Positions 26,629 through 36,718 of a DNA stretch of 64,000 bases are shown here, one piece after another (position 1 is the stretch's first letter; each line of letters opens with the position of its first letter). A program made the translations under genes and the position numbers. The notes under the pieces are model-generated. The model worked only from the letters and a program-made list of their open reading frames with translations, did no database searches and was not told the origin of the DNA. Source of the DNA: Parendozoicomonas callyspongiae (GTDB lineage Bacteria; Pseudomonadota; Gammaproteobacteria; Pseudomonadales; Endozoicomonadaceae); assembly GCF_023502345.1 (NCBI RefSeq), contig NZ_JAMFLX010000009.1, positions 62,001 to 126,000 on the forward strand, given 5' to 3'.

Positions 26629-27096
26629 CAAATGAACTGTATCCAACCCAATTAAGCGTCCATCCGGCAAAGCCATTTGAACACCTTCAGGTATATCTGA
26701 AACCTGCTTGCTGCATAACCCCAATTGGTCAAGCACACTGTCAGCCTGGGGCTGGTAGTATGACTCTTCAACAAACAGCTGGGCATAAGTCGGCTCTGGC
26801 TGATCCCAGCATGCCAGAATATCGATATCTGCAGCACAGTATACTGATGGCCGCACACGCCCAAGCTCATATTCAATGCGCTTGCACTCTTTACGAAACT
26901 CACGGGGTGATAAAGCGCTGGTCAGGCTGGCAACTGCATTGAAGTAATCCGGCCCATAGCCAACGGTAGACGTCGTTTTACAAACCGGGCTTAGCCAGAT
27001 TTCTTCAAAGCTCTCAAGTAAAGCACCAATCATGGCGGGAAATTTCTTTTCCGCTTCATAATTACTGCCAAGCCCGATCACATAGCGATATTTCAC
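26617..27096 (-). CDS. Divergent FolK-like protein (hydroxymethylpterin pyrophosphokinase family)
   Basis: 159 residues of the HPPK fold: YVIGLGSNYEAEKKFPAMI at the start (family ALGSN), then IEYELGRVRP and the acidic ADIDIL, equivalent to the metal-binding DxD. The highly conserved RWGPR loop before it is VYCAA here, so key substrate residues are lost. Canonical FolK makes 6-hydroxymethyl-dihydropterin diphosphate for folate. The 4-bp ATGA overlap with folB supports a pterin role, but catalysis is doubtful and a true folK is probably elsewhere. A gene at the same place, between folB and cca, occurs in Pseudomonas. Confidence 0.7.
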   Translation of the reverse strand: MKYRYVIGLGSNYEAEKKFPAMIGALLESFEEIWLSPVCKTTSTVGYGPDYFNAVASLTSALSPREFRKECKRIEYELGRVRPSVYCAADIDILACWDQPEPTYAQLFVEESYYQPQADSVLDQLGLCSKQVSDIPEGVQMALPDGRLIGLDTVHLQAA

Positions 27097-27464
27097 TGAC
27101 AGGGAATTCCCATTTGCTCACGAGTGCGATAACACTCAATTCCAGCAACAGCATCACGCAATGCATGAGGCTTACGGATTTTCAGCTTAACATCCGTGAC
27201 CGGAAATTCTGCAAGAATAATTTTTACAACGTCACCTGCCAGTCGTTCCAGCAGGTGAAAGCGGCTTTCCTGACAGAAAGTTTTTACGCGACGGCTCAGA
27301 GCTGCATAGTCAAGCACATCATGAATTTCATCACTGGTAAAAGCATTAGTGAAATCTGTACCGAGTTCCAAGTCCAAAACTAAAGGCTGTGGCTCTTCAT
27401 GCTCCCAGTGATAAAAGCCAATAATTGCCTCCACATATAAATCACTAATCAGAACCTTATCCAT
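27093..27464 (-). CDS. folB: Dihydroneopterin aldolase
   Basis: Cleaves 7,8-dihydroneopterin to 6-hydroxymethyl-dihydropterin and glycolaldehyde in folate synthesis. 123 residues from ATG 27464, preceded by GAGGCAGGT; an in-frame start at 27485 adds seven poor residues. Family marks are the N-terminal VLISDLYVEAIIGFYHWE with the substrate Glu/Tyr region, and the later KIRKPHALRDA, whose Lys is catalytic. It acts as an octamer. The stop overlaps the start of the downstream FolK-like gene by four bases (translational coupling). Confidence 0.92.
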   Translation of the reverse strand: MDKVLISDLYVEAIIGFYHWEHEEPQPLVLDLELGTDFTNAFTSDEIHDVLDYAALSRRVKTFCQESRFHLLERLAGDVVKIILAEFPVTDVKLKIRKPHALRDAVAGIECYRTREQMGIPCQ

Positions 27465-27539
27465 ACCTGCCTCGAATAATGCCAACCAAGAAAAACGAAA
27501 ATGACAGGCGCGCGATCACGCGCCCGGTTTGAATCTATG

Positions 27540-28562
27540 TTATACCGCTTCCAGCTCAGACATAGGCCAACGGGGAACTGGCCGGATGCCTTCTTCATCA
27601 ACCTGCCCCGCCTGTAAACGACAACTGCCTGCATAAGCGATCATGGCACCGTTATCGGTGCAGAACGCCGGACGAGCATAGAACAGCGAGGAGCCTTCTC
27701 CTACAACCATCTTATCCAGTTTGGCCCGCAATCTTTGGTTGGCACTCACACCACCAGCAATTACCAATTGCTTAAGGCCTGTCTGACGCAAAGCGCGGCG
27801 ACATTTAATCGCCAGAGTATCAACAACGGCTTCTTCAAAAGCCCGAGCTATATCCGCTTTGGTCTGTTTCTCACAATCTTCGCCTCCATGCTCTGCAACT
27901 GTATTGCGGGTGAATGTTTTCAAACCACTGAAACTGAAATCCAGTCCGGGGCGATCTGTCATTGGACGAGGAAATTTAAACCGTCCACTTGTTCCCTTTT
28001 CAGCCAGAGCCGCAATACGGGGGCCGCCTGGGTAATCAAGTCCCAACATCATAGCGGCCTTATCAAAAGCCTCACCAGCAGCATCGTCAACGGACTCACC
28101 CAGAAGCGTGTATTCTCCCTGGCGCTGCACTTCCACTAACTGGGTATGACCGCCTGAAACAAGCAGGGCAACAAAAGGAAACTGTGGAGGATTCTCTTCA
28201 AGCATCGGGGCAAGCAGATGGCCTTCCATATGGTGAACACCAATTGCGGGGATTTCCCAGGCCCAGGCAATGGATTTAGCCACAGAAGCTCCAACCATCA
28301 GTGCTCCAATCAGGCCTGGCCCCCGGGTGTAGGCGATGGCTTCAATATCGCTCTGAGAGCAGCCTGCCTCCTTCATTACTTCATTAATGAGAGGAAGAAC
28401 CCGGCGCACATGGTCGCGGGAGGCCAGTTCCGGCACCACACCACCATAATCATTATGCATATCTATCTGGCTGTAGAGCGTATCTGCCAGCAGCCCATGC
28501 TCTGTGTCATAGATTGCAATACCGGTTTCGTCGCAGGATGTTTCGATGCCAAGAACCTTCAT
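27540..28562 (-). CDS. tsaD: tRNA N6-threonylcarbamoyladenosine synthase subunit TsaD
   Basis: Transfers threonylcarbamoyl from TC-AMP to A37 of ANN-decoding tRNAs, working with TsaB and TsaE. I start at ATG 28562 ([14 protein letters not shown]), which gives 340 residues (E. coli 337); upstream in-frame codons encode a non-family extension. The metal site HxEGH appears as [12 protein letters not shown] near residue 110, and ASK-fold motifs are [19 protein letters not shown] and [13 protein letters not shown]. plsY, often found between tsaD and folB in relatives, is absent. It diverges from rpsU, as is usual. Confidence 0.95.
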   Translation of the reverse strand: MKVLGIETSCDETGIAIYDTEHGLLADTLYSQIDMHNDYGGVVPELASRDHVRRVLPLINEVMKEAGCSQSDIEAIAYTRGPGLIGALMVGASVAKSIAWAWEIPAIGVHHMEGHLLAPMLEENPPQFPFVALLVSGGHTQLVEVQRQGEYTLLGESVDDAAGEAFDKAAMMLGLDYPGGPRIAALAEKGTSGRFKFPRPMTDRPGLDFSFSGLKTFTRNTVAEHGGEDCEKQTKADIARAFEEAVVDTLAIKCRRALRQTGLKQLVIAGGVSANQRLRAKLDKMVVGEGSSLFYARPAFCTDNGAMIAYAGSCRLQAGQVDEEGIRPVPRWPMSELEAV

Positions 28563-28768
28563 GGGGCGGGATATTCTCGTATAGCTCAGTCCAGAGGGAC
28601 GCAATAATAGTGTGATGAAGGTGGCGAGTATACATGCTGAAGGAAAGCGAAACACTAGGTAGGTTTTCCTTCCTATATATATGTTGTGTACTACCTAAAA
28701 TTACCGTTCCCTGCGTCAAATACCCGTCCTCCCTGACCAATATGACAGAACTACTTGACAGGCGGCTA

Positions 28769-28797
28769 TTGACCCACTCCTCCTTGACCTCTAAAAT
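28769..28797 (+). promoter_or_regulatory. Sigma-70 promoter for rpsU operon
   Basis: TTGACC (28769-28774) and TAAAAT (28792-28797) are separated by 17 bp, a near-consensus pair pointing toward rpsU, whose ATG is at 28898. It is the only good match in the 335-bp gap between tsaD and rpsU (28563-28897). The rest of that gap is AT-rich with no gene. Confidence 0.7.
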
Positions 28798-28897
28798 TCG
28801 CGCCTTTGCGGATACCCTTCTATCCTGTTGGGTAATTTGCTCGGTCACTTACGACCACATTTAAACACTTGATATATATAAGGAAGGTGAGGCCCGC

Positions 28898-29113
28898 ATG
28901 CCTGCTGTCAAAGTTAAAGAAAACGAACCCTTTGATATTGCCCTGCGTCGTTTTAAGCGCTCCTGTGAAAAAGCCGGTATTCTGTCTGAAGTTCGCCGTC
29001 GCGAACATTACGAGAAGCCGACTGCAGTGCGCAAGCGCCAGGCAGCAGCAGCAGTCAAGCGCCACCTGAAGAAATTACAGCGCGAGCAGCGTCGTCGCGA
29101 GCGTCTGTATTAA
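28898..29113 (+). CDS. rpsU: 30S ribosomal protein S21
   Basis: Small basic ribosomal protein needed for initiation base-pairing between 16S rRNA and mRNA. 71 residues, as in E. coli, beginning [20 protein letters not shown] and ending in the usual Arg-rich tail ([10 protein letters not shown]). A strong AAGGAAGGTGAGG precedes ATG 28898. It heads the conserved rpsU-dnaG-rpoD arrangement; here yqeY is inserted after it. Confidence 0.97.
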   Translation: MPAVKVKENEPFDIALRRFKRSCEKAGILSEVRRREHYEKPTAVRKRQAAAAVKRHLKKLQREQRRRERLY

Positions 29114-29148
29114 TTCAGACCGGGTTAACCGGATCTCTCATTGCTGGC

Positions 29149-29190
29149 CTGGAGTCTGTTTCAACCGTGTTGACTGACGGGTGACTCCAG
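29149..29190 (+). other. RNA hairpin between rpsU and yqeY
   Basis: CTGGAGTC (29149-29156) pairs with GACTCCAG (29183-29190), enclosing a second stem TCAAC/GTTGA (29161-29173). No U tract follows, so it is not a clear terminator. It could be a processing or stability site that sets S21 apart from downstream genes. Confidence 0.45.
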
Positions 29191-29227
29191 TCTGAATCTT
29201 CAATACACCCGATCAGGGATGGCTTAC

Positions 29228-29680
29228 ATGTCTGCCAACAACCTGAAGCATCGCCTCAATGAGGCCAAAAAAGATGCAATGCGTGCCAAGGATAAGGATC
29301 GCTTATCTGTGGTTCGCATGGCATTGGCCGAGTTCAAGCGGGTCGAGGTGGATGAGCGTATTGAAGTGGATGACTCTCGAGGACTGGCTCTGCTTGACAG
29401 GATGGTTAAGCAGCGGAGGGAATCTGCGTCCCAATATGCCCAGGCAGAACGCCATGATCTTGCCTCAAAGGAAGAGTTTGAGATAAGCGTTCTGCAAGGG
29501 TTCCTACCCCAGCCCCTAACCGATGATGAAATCAACGGTTTGATCGAATCTGCGATTACAGAAACCGGTGCCAGCTCCATAAAAGAGATGGGACAAGTCA
29601 TGGGCATCCTCAAACCCCAGGTGCAAGGTCGCGCCGATATGGGTGCAGTCAGCAAAATGCTGAAAGCCAAATTGAGCTGA
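29228..29680 (+). CDS. GatB/YqeY domain protein
   Basis: 150-residue YqeY-family protein, resembling the tRNA-binding tail domain of the GatB amidotransferase subunit; its cellular role is not settled. It is helical, with MALAEFKRVEVDER, the repeated Arg/Glu helix, LQGFLPQPLTDDEI and the C-terminal KEMGQVMGILKPQVQGRADM signature. ATG 29228 is preferred over 29219 because AGGGA (29215-29219) is correctly placed only for the former. Location between rpsU and dnaG is common in Pseudomonas relatives. Confidence 0.9.
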   Translation: MSANNLKHRLNEAKKDAMRAKDKDRLSVVRMALAEFKRVEVDERIEVDDSRGLALLDRMVKQRRESASQYAQAERHDLASKEEFEISVLQGFLPQPLTDDEINGLIESAITETGASSIKEMGQVMGILKPQVQGRADMGAVSKMLKAKLS

Positions 29681-29752
29681 AACAGGTTTTCAGACAGATT
29701 TATCCCCTCCAATCTGTGATACCTTTTTACTTCGGACACAACCACCCGAGAT

Positions 29753-29796
29753 ATTTGTCTGCCTCCCAGTTTGCGGCAAACAAATCATTTTTATTT
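29753..29796 (+). terminator. Terminator/attenuator before dnaG
   Basis: An 11-bp stem with one mismatch (29753-29763 with 29775-29785) is followed by CATTTTTATTTTC. It lies 33 bp before dnaG. The E. coli operon has an attenuating terminator in the corresponding place that keeps primase expression low. Confidence 0.7.
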
Positions 29797-29828
29797 TCTT
29801 AACACCCAAATAAGCTGTTTCAGACACT

Positions 29829-31730
29829 ATGGCCGGACTGATTCCACAAAGCTTTATCGACAACCTGCTTGCCCGGACAGATATTATCGAAGTGGTCAGT
29901 GACCGCATCACCCTGAAGAAAGCTGGCCGTAATCACCAGGCTCTGTGCCCGTTCCATAAAGAAAAGTCCCCCTCATTCAGTGTCAGTCAGGACAAACAGT
30001 TCTATTACTGTTTTGGTTGTGGTGCCAGTGGCAACGCCGTGGGCTTTGTCATGGATTATGACCATATCGGTTTCCCGGAAGCTGTTGAACTGCTGGCCCG
30101 ACGTGCGGGACTGGAAGTTCCCCGTGAAGGCGGTGCCAAACAAAAGCGCGAACGTTATGATACGCTCTACCAGATCCTGGAAAAGTCTGCCGAATGGTAT
30201 TCCGGTCAGCTGCGAAGTCATAGCAGCGCCAAAATCGCCCAAAATTATCTCCGGCAAAGAGGCCTTGATGGCCGGATAGCGAAACAGTTCCAGATTGGAT
30301 ATGCCCCTCCCGGCTGGGACAACCTGATGGAAACTCTGGGCAGTACTCCCGAACGCAGCCAGCTTTTGCTAGACGGCGGACTTGTTGTTGAAAATGAAGA
30401 ACGCAAGTCAACCTACGACCGCTTCCGCAATCGCATCATTTTCCCAATTCGCGATTTGCGTGGCCGCACCATTGCTTTTGGTGGACGTGTACTGGGTGAT
30501 GATAAGCCGAAGTATTTAAATTCCCCCGAAACTCCGGTTTTTCACAAAGGCAGGGAACTTTATGGTCTCTATGAAGCTCGTCAGGCCAACAGATCTCTTG
30601 AGCAGATTCTGGTCGTTGAGGGCTATATGGATGTTATTGCCCTGGCCCAGCAAGGGATCACCTGCGCTGCTGCCACCCTGGGTACTGCCACAACATCCGA
30701 TCACCTGAATCAGCTGTTTCGCCATACCAGCCAGGTCATCTTCTGTTTTGATGGTGACAACGCTGGTCGCCAGGCTGCCTGGAGAGCTCTGGAAAATGCC
30801 ATCCCCGGAATGGACGACGGCAGGCAGATACGCTTTCTGTTTCTCCCTCAAGGGGAAGACCCTGATTCACTGGTTCGAAAAGAAGGCCCTGATGCATTCC
30901 TGTTCCGGTTAAAGGATAAAAGTCAGGCACTGCCATTTGATGATTATTTTTTCCGCCATTTCGAGCAGGAGATTGATACCAGCACCCTCGATGGCAAAGC
31001 TCGCCTGGTTCATATCGTCACCCCATATATTCACAAGCTTCCGGAAGGGACATTTAAAAGCCTGATGCTGAAAAAGCTTGGCGATATCAGCGACCTTGGA
31101 ACAGAAGCTGTCTCATCAATTATTGAATCCAAACCGGAACCGCAATCACCATCAATTTCTCAGCAAGAACATGCTGCCACTGAATCCTATGAAGAATATT
31201 CAAACCGATTCAATGCAGGTGATACCCAGCCAGCATATGCGCAGCCATGGTCTCAGCAACCGGGAAGGCATAAATTCAAACGACAGGGGCAAGCTGTTCC
31301 TGTTCCGGGTATTCGATTAAAACCTGCAAAAAGAGCTCTTCGCCTGCTGCTGGCCCAACCAAGACTGGCAGAAATGATTGACCCGGCCAAACTGGATATC
31401 GCCAGCCCCGACGAAGATGTTCGTCACCTTATTGCTTTGACTGAATCTCTGCGAAAAACTCCTGCGGATAGCACTTACGGTCTGCTGGGCAGCTGGTTTG
31501 GTACCCGCCTCGGTGAACGGCTAAATGAGCTGCAGAAAATCGATATGCCGATTTCCAATGCAGAACATGTTATTAAACAGTGCTTTAAACAGTTATCCAC
31601 TGACGTACAAAGTAAAAAAGATTCACTCAGTGCAAAAGAACGATTATTGCAAGCTACCAAAAAAGGCAAAAAGGGCTGGCTTGTTGATCGCCAGGAGCAA
31701 CAACAAGAAGCAAACTCAACAAAAGACTGA
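29829..31730 (+). CDS. dnaG: DNA primase
   Basis: Makes RNA primers at the replication fork with DnaB. 633 residues. The zinc-binding domain is at the N-terminus (Cys40, His43, Cys61, Cys64 in CPFH...CFGCG). The TOPRIM core follows, with the VVEGYMDVIAL motif and FDGDNAGRQAA near 305. The C-terminal ~150 residues would be the helicase-binding domain; before it is a Gln/Pro-rich linker (about 435-490) that looks disordered. It is longer than E. coli primase (581), mostly through this linker and the C-terminal tail. Confidence 0.96.
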   Translation: MAGLIPQSFIDNLLARTDIIEVVSDRITLKKAGRNHQALCPFHKEKSPSFSVSQDKQFYYCFGCGASGNAVGFVMDYDHIGFPEAVELLARRAGLEVPREGGAKQKRERYDTLYQILEKSAEWYSGQLRSHSSAKIAQNYLRQRGLDGRIAKQFQIGYAPPGWDNLMETLGSTPERSQLLLDGGLVVENEERKSTYDRFRNRIIFPIRDLRGRTIAFGGRVLGDDKPKYLNSPETPVFHKGRELYGLYEARQANRSLEQILVVEGYMDVIALAQQGITCAAATLGTATTSDHLNQLFRHTSQVIFCFDGDNAGRQAAWRALENAIPGMDDGRQIRFLFLPQGEDPDSLVRKEGPDAFLFRLKDKSQALPFDDYFFRHFEQEIDTSTLDGKARLVHIVTPYIHKLPEGTFKSLMLKKLGDISDLGTEAVSSIIESKPEPQSPSISQQEHAATESYEEYSNRFNAGDTQPAYAQPWSQQPGRHKFKRQGQAVPVPGIRLKPAKRALRLLLAQPRLAEMIDPAKLDIASPDEDVRHLIALTESLRKTPADSTYGLLGSWFGTRLGERLNELQKIDMPISNAEHVIKQCFKQLSTDVQSKKDSLSAKERLLQATKKGKKGWLVDRQEQQQEANSTKD

Positions 31731-31926
31731 TACACTCCCTTGAAAAACTGGCAGCGAATCCCCAAATAAAAACATTCCCGGCAATGTCGCCTTCCAGACA
31801 CAGGGATAACAAGGCTGCCTTTTGTCTATTAATGCTCTGGCACAGGAACGCCAAGCCATCCCAAAATGGTCATAGATTTACCGGATTGTCGCATTCAACG
31901 TATGGCATACGGCAAGGCCTGTACGC

Positions 31927-31932
31927 TATAAT
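31927..31932 (+). promoter_or_regulatory. -10 element upstream of rpoD
   Basis: A perfect TATAAT lies 68 bp before the rpoD ATG. The -35 region at proper distance is poor (TGGCAT or similar), so an activator or extended contacts would be needed. It suggests that rpoD has its own promoter in the 269-bp gap after dnaG. I see nothing else there. Confidence 0.4.
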
Positions 31933-31999
31933 TGGCCGCTTAACATTCAAGCGCCGGGAACATTTCGTTGTGAAAAGGTCTCGCTGTTAAAGGGTTGAT

Positions 32000-33835
32000 A
32001 TGTCCGCAAATTCTCAACAACAATCCCGACTGAAAGAACTGATCAGCCGCGGCAAGGAACAGGGCTACCTGACCTATGCGGAAGTCAACGATCACTTGCC
32101 GGATGATATTTCCGATCCGGAACAGGTCGAAGACATCATTCGCATGATCAACGACATGGGGATCAAGGTCTGTGAGACCGCCCCAGACAGCGACTCTTTG
32201 CTCCTGAATGATGGTGATGGTAATGAAGCTGCTGACGAAGATGCAGCCGAAGAAGCCGCAGCTGCACTTGCTGCAGTAGAGCAGGAAGCTGGCCGTACAA
32301 CTGACCCTGTACGCATGTATATGCGTGAAATGGGTACTGTAGAGCTGCTGACCCGCGAAGGCGAAATTGTGATCGCCAAGCGTATTGAAGAAGGTCAGCG
32401 TGAAGTGATGACAGCACTGTCTCACTTCCCCGGAACCGTTGCCATGGTTCTTAATGATTATGACCGAATCGTTGAAGAAGAAGGTCGTCTGAGCGACCTC
32501 TTCAGCGGTTACATTGACCCTGAGCCTGAAGAAGAGCCAGAACCAGAGGTTGCCGAGGACGAAATTCCTGAAGACGCCCTGGAAGATGACGATGACGATG
32601 ATGACGAGGAAGAGGCGAATACCGGACCAGATCCTGAAGAAGCCAAGATCCGTTTTGGCGAACTGCGTGAATGTTTCCAGGAAACATTAACAGTCATCGA
32701 GACTTACGGTCGCAAAACTCCAGAAGGCAAGGCAGCCCTCGCCAAACTGGCTGAGCTGTTCGTCACCTTCAAGTTGGTTCCGCGCATTGCCGACTTCATG
32801 GTTTTCCGTGTTCGTAACGCTCTGGATCAGATTCGCTCCAACGAACGTAGCGTTATGCAGCTGTGTGTTCGTCGCGCCAAGCTGCCACGTAAAACCTTCC
32901 TGTCCCGCTTCCCAGGCAATGAAACCAACCTGGAATGGCTGGACACACTAATCAGTGAAAATCCCGGGCAAGCAGAAGCTCTGGAACTCCAGCGCATTGA
33001 AATTCTTCGTGCCCAGCGCAAACTGAGAGCTGTTGAAGAAGATATCAACCTGCCACTGGTCGAAATCAAAGAGATCAACCGTCACATGTCCATCGGTGAG
33101 GCCCGCGCCCGCCGAGCCAAGAAGGAGATGGTTGAAGCCAACCTTCGACTGGTTATCTCTATCGCCAAGAAATACACCAACCGCGGCCTGCAGTTCCTGG
33201 ATCTGATTCAGGAAGGCAACATCGGCCTGATGAAGGCCGTAGACAAGTTCGAATACCGTCGTGGTTACAAGTTCTCCACCTATGCAACCTGGTGGATTCG
33301 TCAGGCGATTACCCGCTCTATTGCTGACCAGGCACGAACCATCCGTATTCCGGTTCACATGATTGAAACCATCAACAAGCTGAACCGTATTTCTCGCCAG
33401 ATGCTACAGGAAATGGGTCGCGAGCCTACTCCTGATGAACTGGCAGAGCGCATGGAAATGCCGGAAGACAAGATCCGCAAGGTTCTTAAGATCGCCAAAG
33501 AGCCCATCTCTATGGAGACTCCAATTGGTGATGATGAAGACTCCCATCTGGGTGACTTTATCGAAGATACTGCGATCCACTCTCCAGTGGATTCTGCAAC
33601 TTCTGAAGGTCTGCGCGAAGCAACCCGCAATGTACTTGGCGGCCTGACAGCCCGTGAAGCCAAAGTCCTGCGTATGCGTTTCGGTATCGACATGAACACT
33701 GACCATACCCTTGAGGAAGTGGGCAAGCAGTTCGACGTTACCCGTGAACGTATTCGCCAGATCGAAGCGAAGGCACTGCGCAAGCTGCGCCATCCAACCC
33801 GCTCCGACCATCTGCGTAGCTTCCTGGACGAGTAA
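32000..33835 (+). CDS. rpoD: RNA polymerase sigma-70 factor RpoD
   Basis: Primary sigma factor; directs RNA polymerase to housekeeping promoters. 611 residues (E. coli 613). Region 1.1 at the N-terminus ([20 protein letters not shown]), a non-conserved acidic insert at about 170-215 with a run of seven Asp, region 2 with [17 protein letters not shown] and the -10 recognition helix [14 protein letters not shown], region 3 with [13 protein letters not shown], and region 4.2 with [20 protein letters not shown] for -35 contact. Third gene of the macromolecular synthesis operon. Confidence 0.98.
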   Translation: MSANSQQQSRLKELISRGKEQGYLTYAEVNDHLPDDISDPEQVEDIIRMINDMGIKVCETAPDSDSLLLNDGDGNEAADEDAAEEAAAALAAVEQEAGRTTDPVRMYMREMGTVELLTREGEIVIAKRIEEGQREVMTALSHFPGTVAMVLNDYDRIVEEEGRLSDLFSGYIDPEPEEEPEPEVAEDEIPEDALEDDDDDDDEEEANTGPDPEEAKIRFGELRECFQETLTVIETYGRKTPEGKAALAKLAELFVTFKLVPRIADFMVFRVRNALDQIRSNERSVMQLCVRRAKLPRKTFLSRFPGNETNLEWLDTLISENPGQAEALELQRIEILRAQRKLRAVEEDINLPLVEIKEINRHMSIGEARARRAKKEMVEANLRLVISIAKKYTNRGLQFLDLIQEGNIGLMKAVDKFEYRRGYKFSTYATWWIRQAITRSIADQARTIRIPVHMIETINKLNRISRQMLQEMGREPTPDELAERMEMPEDKIRKVLKIAKEPISMETPIGDDEDSHLGDFIEDTAIHSPVDSATSEGLREATRNVLGGLTAREAKVLRMRFGIDMNTDHTLEEVGKQFDVTRERIRQIEAKALRKLRHPTRSDHLRSFLDE

Positions 33836-34239
33836 TCATCTCCTCCAATCGAGATAGGGTGGAGCCTCACAGCTCCACTCCTCCCACAACACCCACATAC
33901 GGATCCGTACTGGGCGTTTCGGTCAGTTGAGCGTCTACTATTACCACAAACATGGTAATAGTAGAGTCCGTGATACGAGACAACTGCTCACCACTCTCAC
34001 TCTGTACCGTTCAGGCCTTCACTGACCAAGGTCAACTACTATGCCGTCTGCTGATTTTCCTGAACCCCCAACACTTCCAGAAATGGAAATAGACCCAGTT
34101 CCAGCTGAGGCCAGTTAAAAAACCCCACGCTTTATCAGGATGGGGTTCTGCAGCGTCTTAATCACCCTGGAATCACCATCAGGACTCCCAGAGCATTAAC
34201 GGAGAGGGATGCCATCCCTCTCTCTCCCAGCAATCAGGA
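33836..34239. other. rpoD-pnp intergenic region with hairpins
   Basis: 404 bp between the convergent rpoD and pnp. From the left: a short hairpin GTGGAGC/GCTCCAC (33859-33878), probably the rpoD end signal though without a U tract; a perfect 13-bp inverted repeat TCTACTATTACCA/TGGTAATAGTAGA with a 6-base loop (33934-33965); a 25-codon Pro/Glu-rich open frame from ATG 34041 to 34118, which I do not trust as a gene; the pnp terminator; and a hairpin GAGAGGGAT/ATCCCTCTC (34202-34222). The stretch 33880-34118 has an unusual look and could be a mobile-element remnant. Confidence 0.45.
34115..34147 (-). terminator. pnp: Terminator of pnp
   Basis: On the minus strand AACCCCA pairs with TGGGGTT across a 13-base loop and is followed by TTTTT. 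It is 93 bp beyond the pnp stop. Confidence 0.7.
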
Positions 34240-36339
34240 TTATTCCTGATCCTGCATGTTAGCCAGCTCTTTGATGCTCAGCTTGATACGGCCGCGGTTA
34301 TCCACGTCCAGAACCACAACCTTGATCTTCTGACCAACCTTCAGGTAATCATTTACATCGTTCACACGCTCTTCAGCGATCTGGGAAATGTGAACCAGAC
34401 CATCCTGACCAGGCAGGATGTTAACGAATGCACCGAATTCTACGATACGTGCAACAGTACCTTCGTAGATCTTGCCAACTTCCGCTTCAGCAGTAATGCC
34501 GTGAACCTTGTCGTATGCAACCTGACAGGCGTCCTTGTTTTCACCGTAGATCTTAACAACACCATCATCAGTGATATCAATAGAGCAGCCAGTCTCTTCA
34601 CACAGACCACGGATAGTAGAACCACCCTTACCAATAACATCACGAATCTTGTCGGGATGAATTTTCAGAGTCATGGTCATTGGTGCGTTTTCGTTCAGCT
34701 CGGAACGAGGTGCAGCAATAACGCGATTCATCTGCTCAAGGATGGTCATTCGGGCAGCCATGGCCTGCTCGAGTGCAATTTCCATGATTTCTTCAGTAAT
34801 ACCCTGAATTTTGATGTCCATCTGCAGGGCAGTAACACCTTCAGAAGTACCGGCAACCTTAAAGTCCATGTCGCCCAGATGATCTTCATCACCCAGAATA
34901 TCGGTCAGAACAGCAAAACGATCACCATCCTTGATCAGACCCATGGCAATACCGGCAATAGGAGCCTTCAGAGGCACACCGGCATCCATCAGAGCCAGGG
35001 AAGTACCACACACGGAAGCCATGGAGCTGGAACCGTTAGATTCAGTGATCTCAGACACAACACGCAGTGTGTATGGGAACTCTTCTTCGGTTGGCAGCAG
35101 CGCAGACACACTGCGGCGAGCCAGTCGACCGTGACCAATTTCACGACGACCAACACCACCCATACGACCACACTCACCTACAGAATAAGGAGGGAAGTTA
35201 TAATGCAGCATGAACGCATCGCGACTTTCACCTTCCAGCGCATCAATCAGCTGCGCATCACGAGTAGTACCCAGAGTGGTAGTTACCAGCGCCTGAGTTT
35301 CACCACGGGTAAACAGTGCAGAACCGTGTGTTTTTGGCAGAACGCCAACTTCAATATGAAGAGGGCGAACAGTTTTGGTGTCACGACCATCAATACGCAG
35401 ATTACCGCTGAGGATAGAGTCACGAACGTGAGCTTTTTCCAGTTTAGCGAACAGGCCAGAAACTTCTGCAGAAGAAGGACCTTCTTCTGCAACAAACTGC
35501 TCAACCGCCGCATTGCGAATTTCGGCCAGGACAGTGTTGCGAGCCACCTTGTCATGGGTTGTATATGCAGAAGCGATCTTGTCACCGAAGGCAGTAGACA
35601 GAGCGCTCATCAGCTCAGTGTTAACTTCTGGCACACTCCACTCACGAATAGGCTTGCCAGCTTCAGCAGCGAACTCTTTAATTGCAGTAATAGCAGACTG
35701 GTAACCCTCATGGGCAAACAGAACAGCGCCCAGCATTTCATCTTCTGTCAGCTCCTGAGCTTCGGATTCAACCATCAGAACAGCGCTGTCAGTACCAGCA
35801 ACAACCATGTCCAGCTCAGATTCTTTCAGCTCTTCGAAAGACGGGTTAAGCATGTAGCCACCCTTCTCTTCGTTAAAGCCAACTCGTGCAGCACCGATAG
35901 GGCCTGCAAATGGGATACCGGAGATAGCCAGAGCAGCAGAAGTTGCCAGCATACCCAGCATGTCAGGATCATTCTTCTTGTCAGTAGACATGACAGTAAT
36001 GATGACCTGAACTTCATTCATGTACCCCTTAGGGAACAGTGGACGAATAGGACGATCGATCAGACGGGAAGTCAGAGTCTCTTTTTCGCTGGGACGACCT
36101 TCACGCTTCAGGAAACCACCAGGGATTTTACCGGCAGCATAGGTTTTTTCCTGGTAGTGAACAGACAGAGGGAAGAAGTCCTGACCTTCACGGGCAGAGC
36201 TCGCACCAACAACAGTTGCCAGCACAACCAGGTCACCCATGGTTGCCAGAACAGCACCATCAGCCTGACGAGCAACACGACCAGTTTCCAGAGTGACCGT
36301 CTGATCACCAATTTCAAACGACTTAGTTACAGGATTCAC
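34240..36339 (-). CDS. pnp: Polynucleotide phosphorylase
   Basis: 3'-5' phosphorolytic exoribonuclease, trimeric core of the RNA degradosome. 699 residues (E. coli 711). Two RNase PH domains ([19 protein letters not shown] at the start; second domain with [16 protein letters not shown] and [16 protein letters not shown]), an all-helical linker, then KH ([20 protein letters not shown]) and S1 ([20 protein letters not shown]) RNA-binding domains. It is downstream of rpsO with a terminator and a large leader hairpin between them, the arrangement under PNPase/RNase III autocontrol in E. coli. Confidence 0.97.
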   Translation of the reverse strand: MNPVTKSFEIGDQTVTLETGRVARQADGAVLATMGDLVVLATVVGASSAREGQDFFPLSVHYQEKTYAAGKIPGGFLKREGRPSEKETLTSRLIDRPIRPLFPKGYMNEVQVIITVMSTDKKNDPDMLGMLATSAALAISGIPFAGPIGAARVGFNEEKGGYMLNPSFEELKESELDMVVAGTDSAVLMVESEAQELTEDEMLGAVLFAHEGYQSAITAIKEFAAEAGKPIREWSVPEVNTELMSALSTAFGDKIASAYTTHDKVARNTVLAEIRNAAVEQFVAEEGPSSAEVSGLFAKLEKAHVRDSILSGNLRIDGRDTKTVRPLHIEVGVLPKTHGSALFTRGETQALVTTTLGTTRDAQLIDALEGESRDAFMLHYNFPPYSVGECGRMGGVGRREIGHGRLARRSVSALLPTEEEFPYTLRVVSEITESNGSSSMASVCGTSLALMDAGVPLKAPIAGIAMGLIKDGDRFAVLTDILGDEDHLGDMDFKVAGTSEGVTALQMDIKIQGITEEIMEIALEQAMAARMTILEQMNRVIAAPRSELNENAPMTMTLKIHPDKIRDVIGKGGSTIRGLCEETGCSIDITDDGVVKIYGENKDACQVAYDKVHGITAEAEVGKIYEGTVARIVEFGAFVNILPGQDGLVHISQIAEERVNDVNDYLKVGQKIKVVVLDVDNRGRIKLSIKELANMQDQE

Positions 36340-36396
36340 ATTTATTTCCTTTCAACAATCAAATAAATCTGATTGATAACAATGCCGCCTCTTACT

Positions 36397-36446
36397 GGGA
36401 TGCAATCCGGAATACGGCTACTCATTCCGCACTCGGGATTGCACCC
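36397..36446 (-). promoter_or_regulatory. pnp leader hairpin (RNase III-type site)
   Basis: A long two-part hairpin lies 57 bp upstream of the pnp start. The outer stem pairs GGGTGCAATCC with GGATTGCATCCC (one bulge), and the inner stem pairs CGGAAT with ATTCCG. In E. coli the pnp leader forms such a duplex, cut by RNase III and then degraded by PNPase to repress its own translation. Same function here is inferred from position and shape. Confidence 0.65.
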
Positions 36447-36550
36447 AAATGTGTATCAGCCTGTATCAATCAGCTCTTATTGGTTGTAAAACCCCCTTGG
36501 CTCTACACCCTCAACCCACCAAGGGTAAACCTTTTGATGGGATTTTTATA

Positions 36551-36607
36551 ACAAAACACCGCTGCTTTAATCCTTTTGCCTTAAAGCTCAGGATTGCAGC
36601 AGCGGTG
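36551..36607 (-). terminator. rpsO terminator
   Basis: On the minus strand CACCGCTGCT and AGCAGCGGTG (10 bp) form the base, extended by an AATCC/GGATT stem, and are followed by TTTTGTTATAAAAA. It lies 112 bp after rpsO, like the E. coli rpsO t1 terminator, and lets part of transcription continue into pnp. The remaining gap (36340-36718) has no gene. Confidence 0.75.
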
Positions 36608-36718
36608 CTTGCGGCTACCCCCCCACTCTGGAGGCCAGCACACCGGAAACGTCAGCCTCCGGCTTTAATCTCATATCTGCCAGCAAAAAAAACCAACCGA
36701 TGAGAGATAACCAGAATC

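Noticed and set aside
29149-29190. Riboswitch between rpsU and yqeY
   Set aside because: Only a simple two-stem hairpin; no conserved aptamer features seen.
34041-34118. 25-codon Pro/Glu-rich open frame
   Set aside because: Too short, no ribosome site, followed directly by the pnp terminator.
34390-36366. 658-codon open frame antisense to pnp
   Set aside because: It lies fully opposite the certain pnp gene; composition follows from pnp codon bias, with no recognisable domain or ribosome site.
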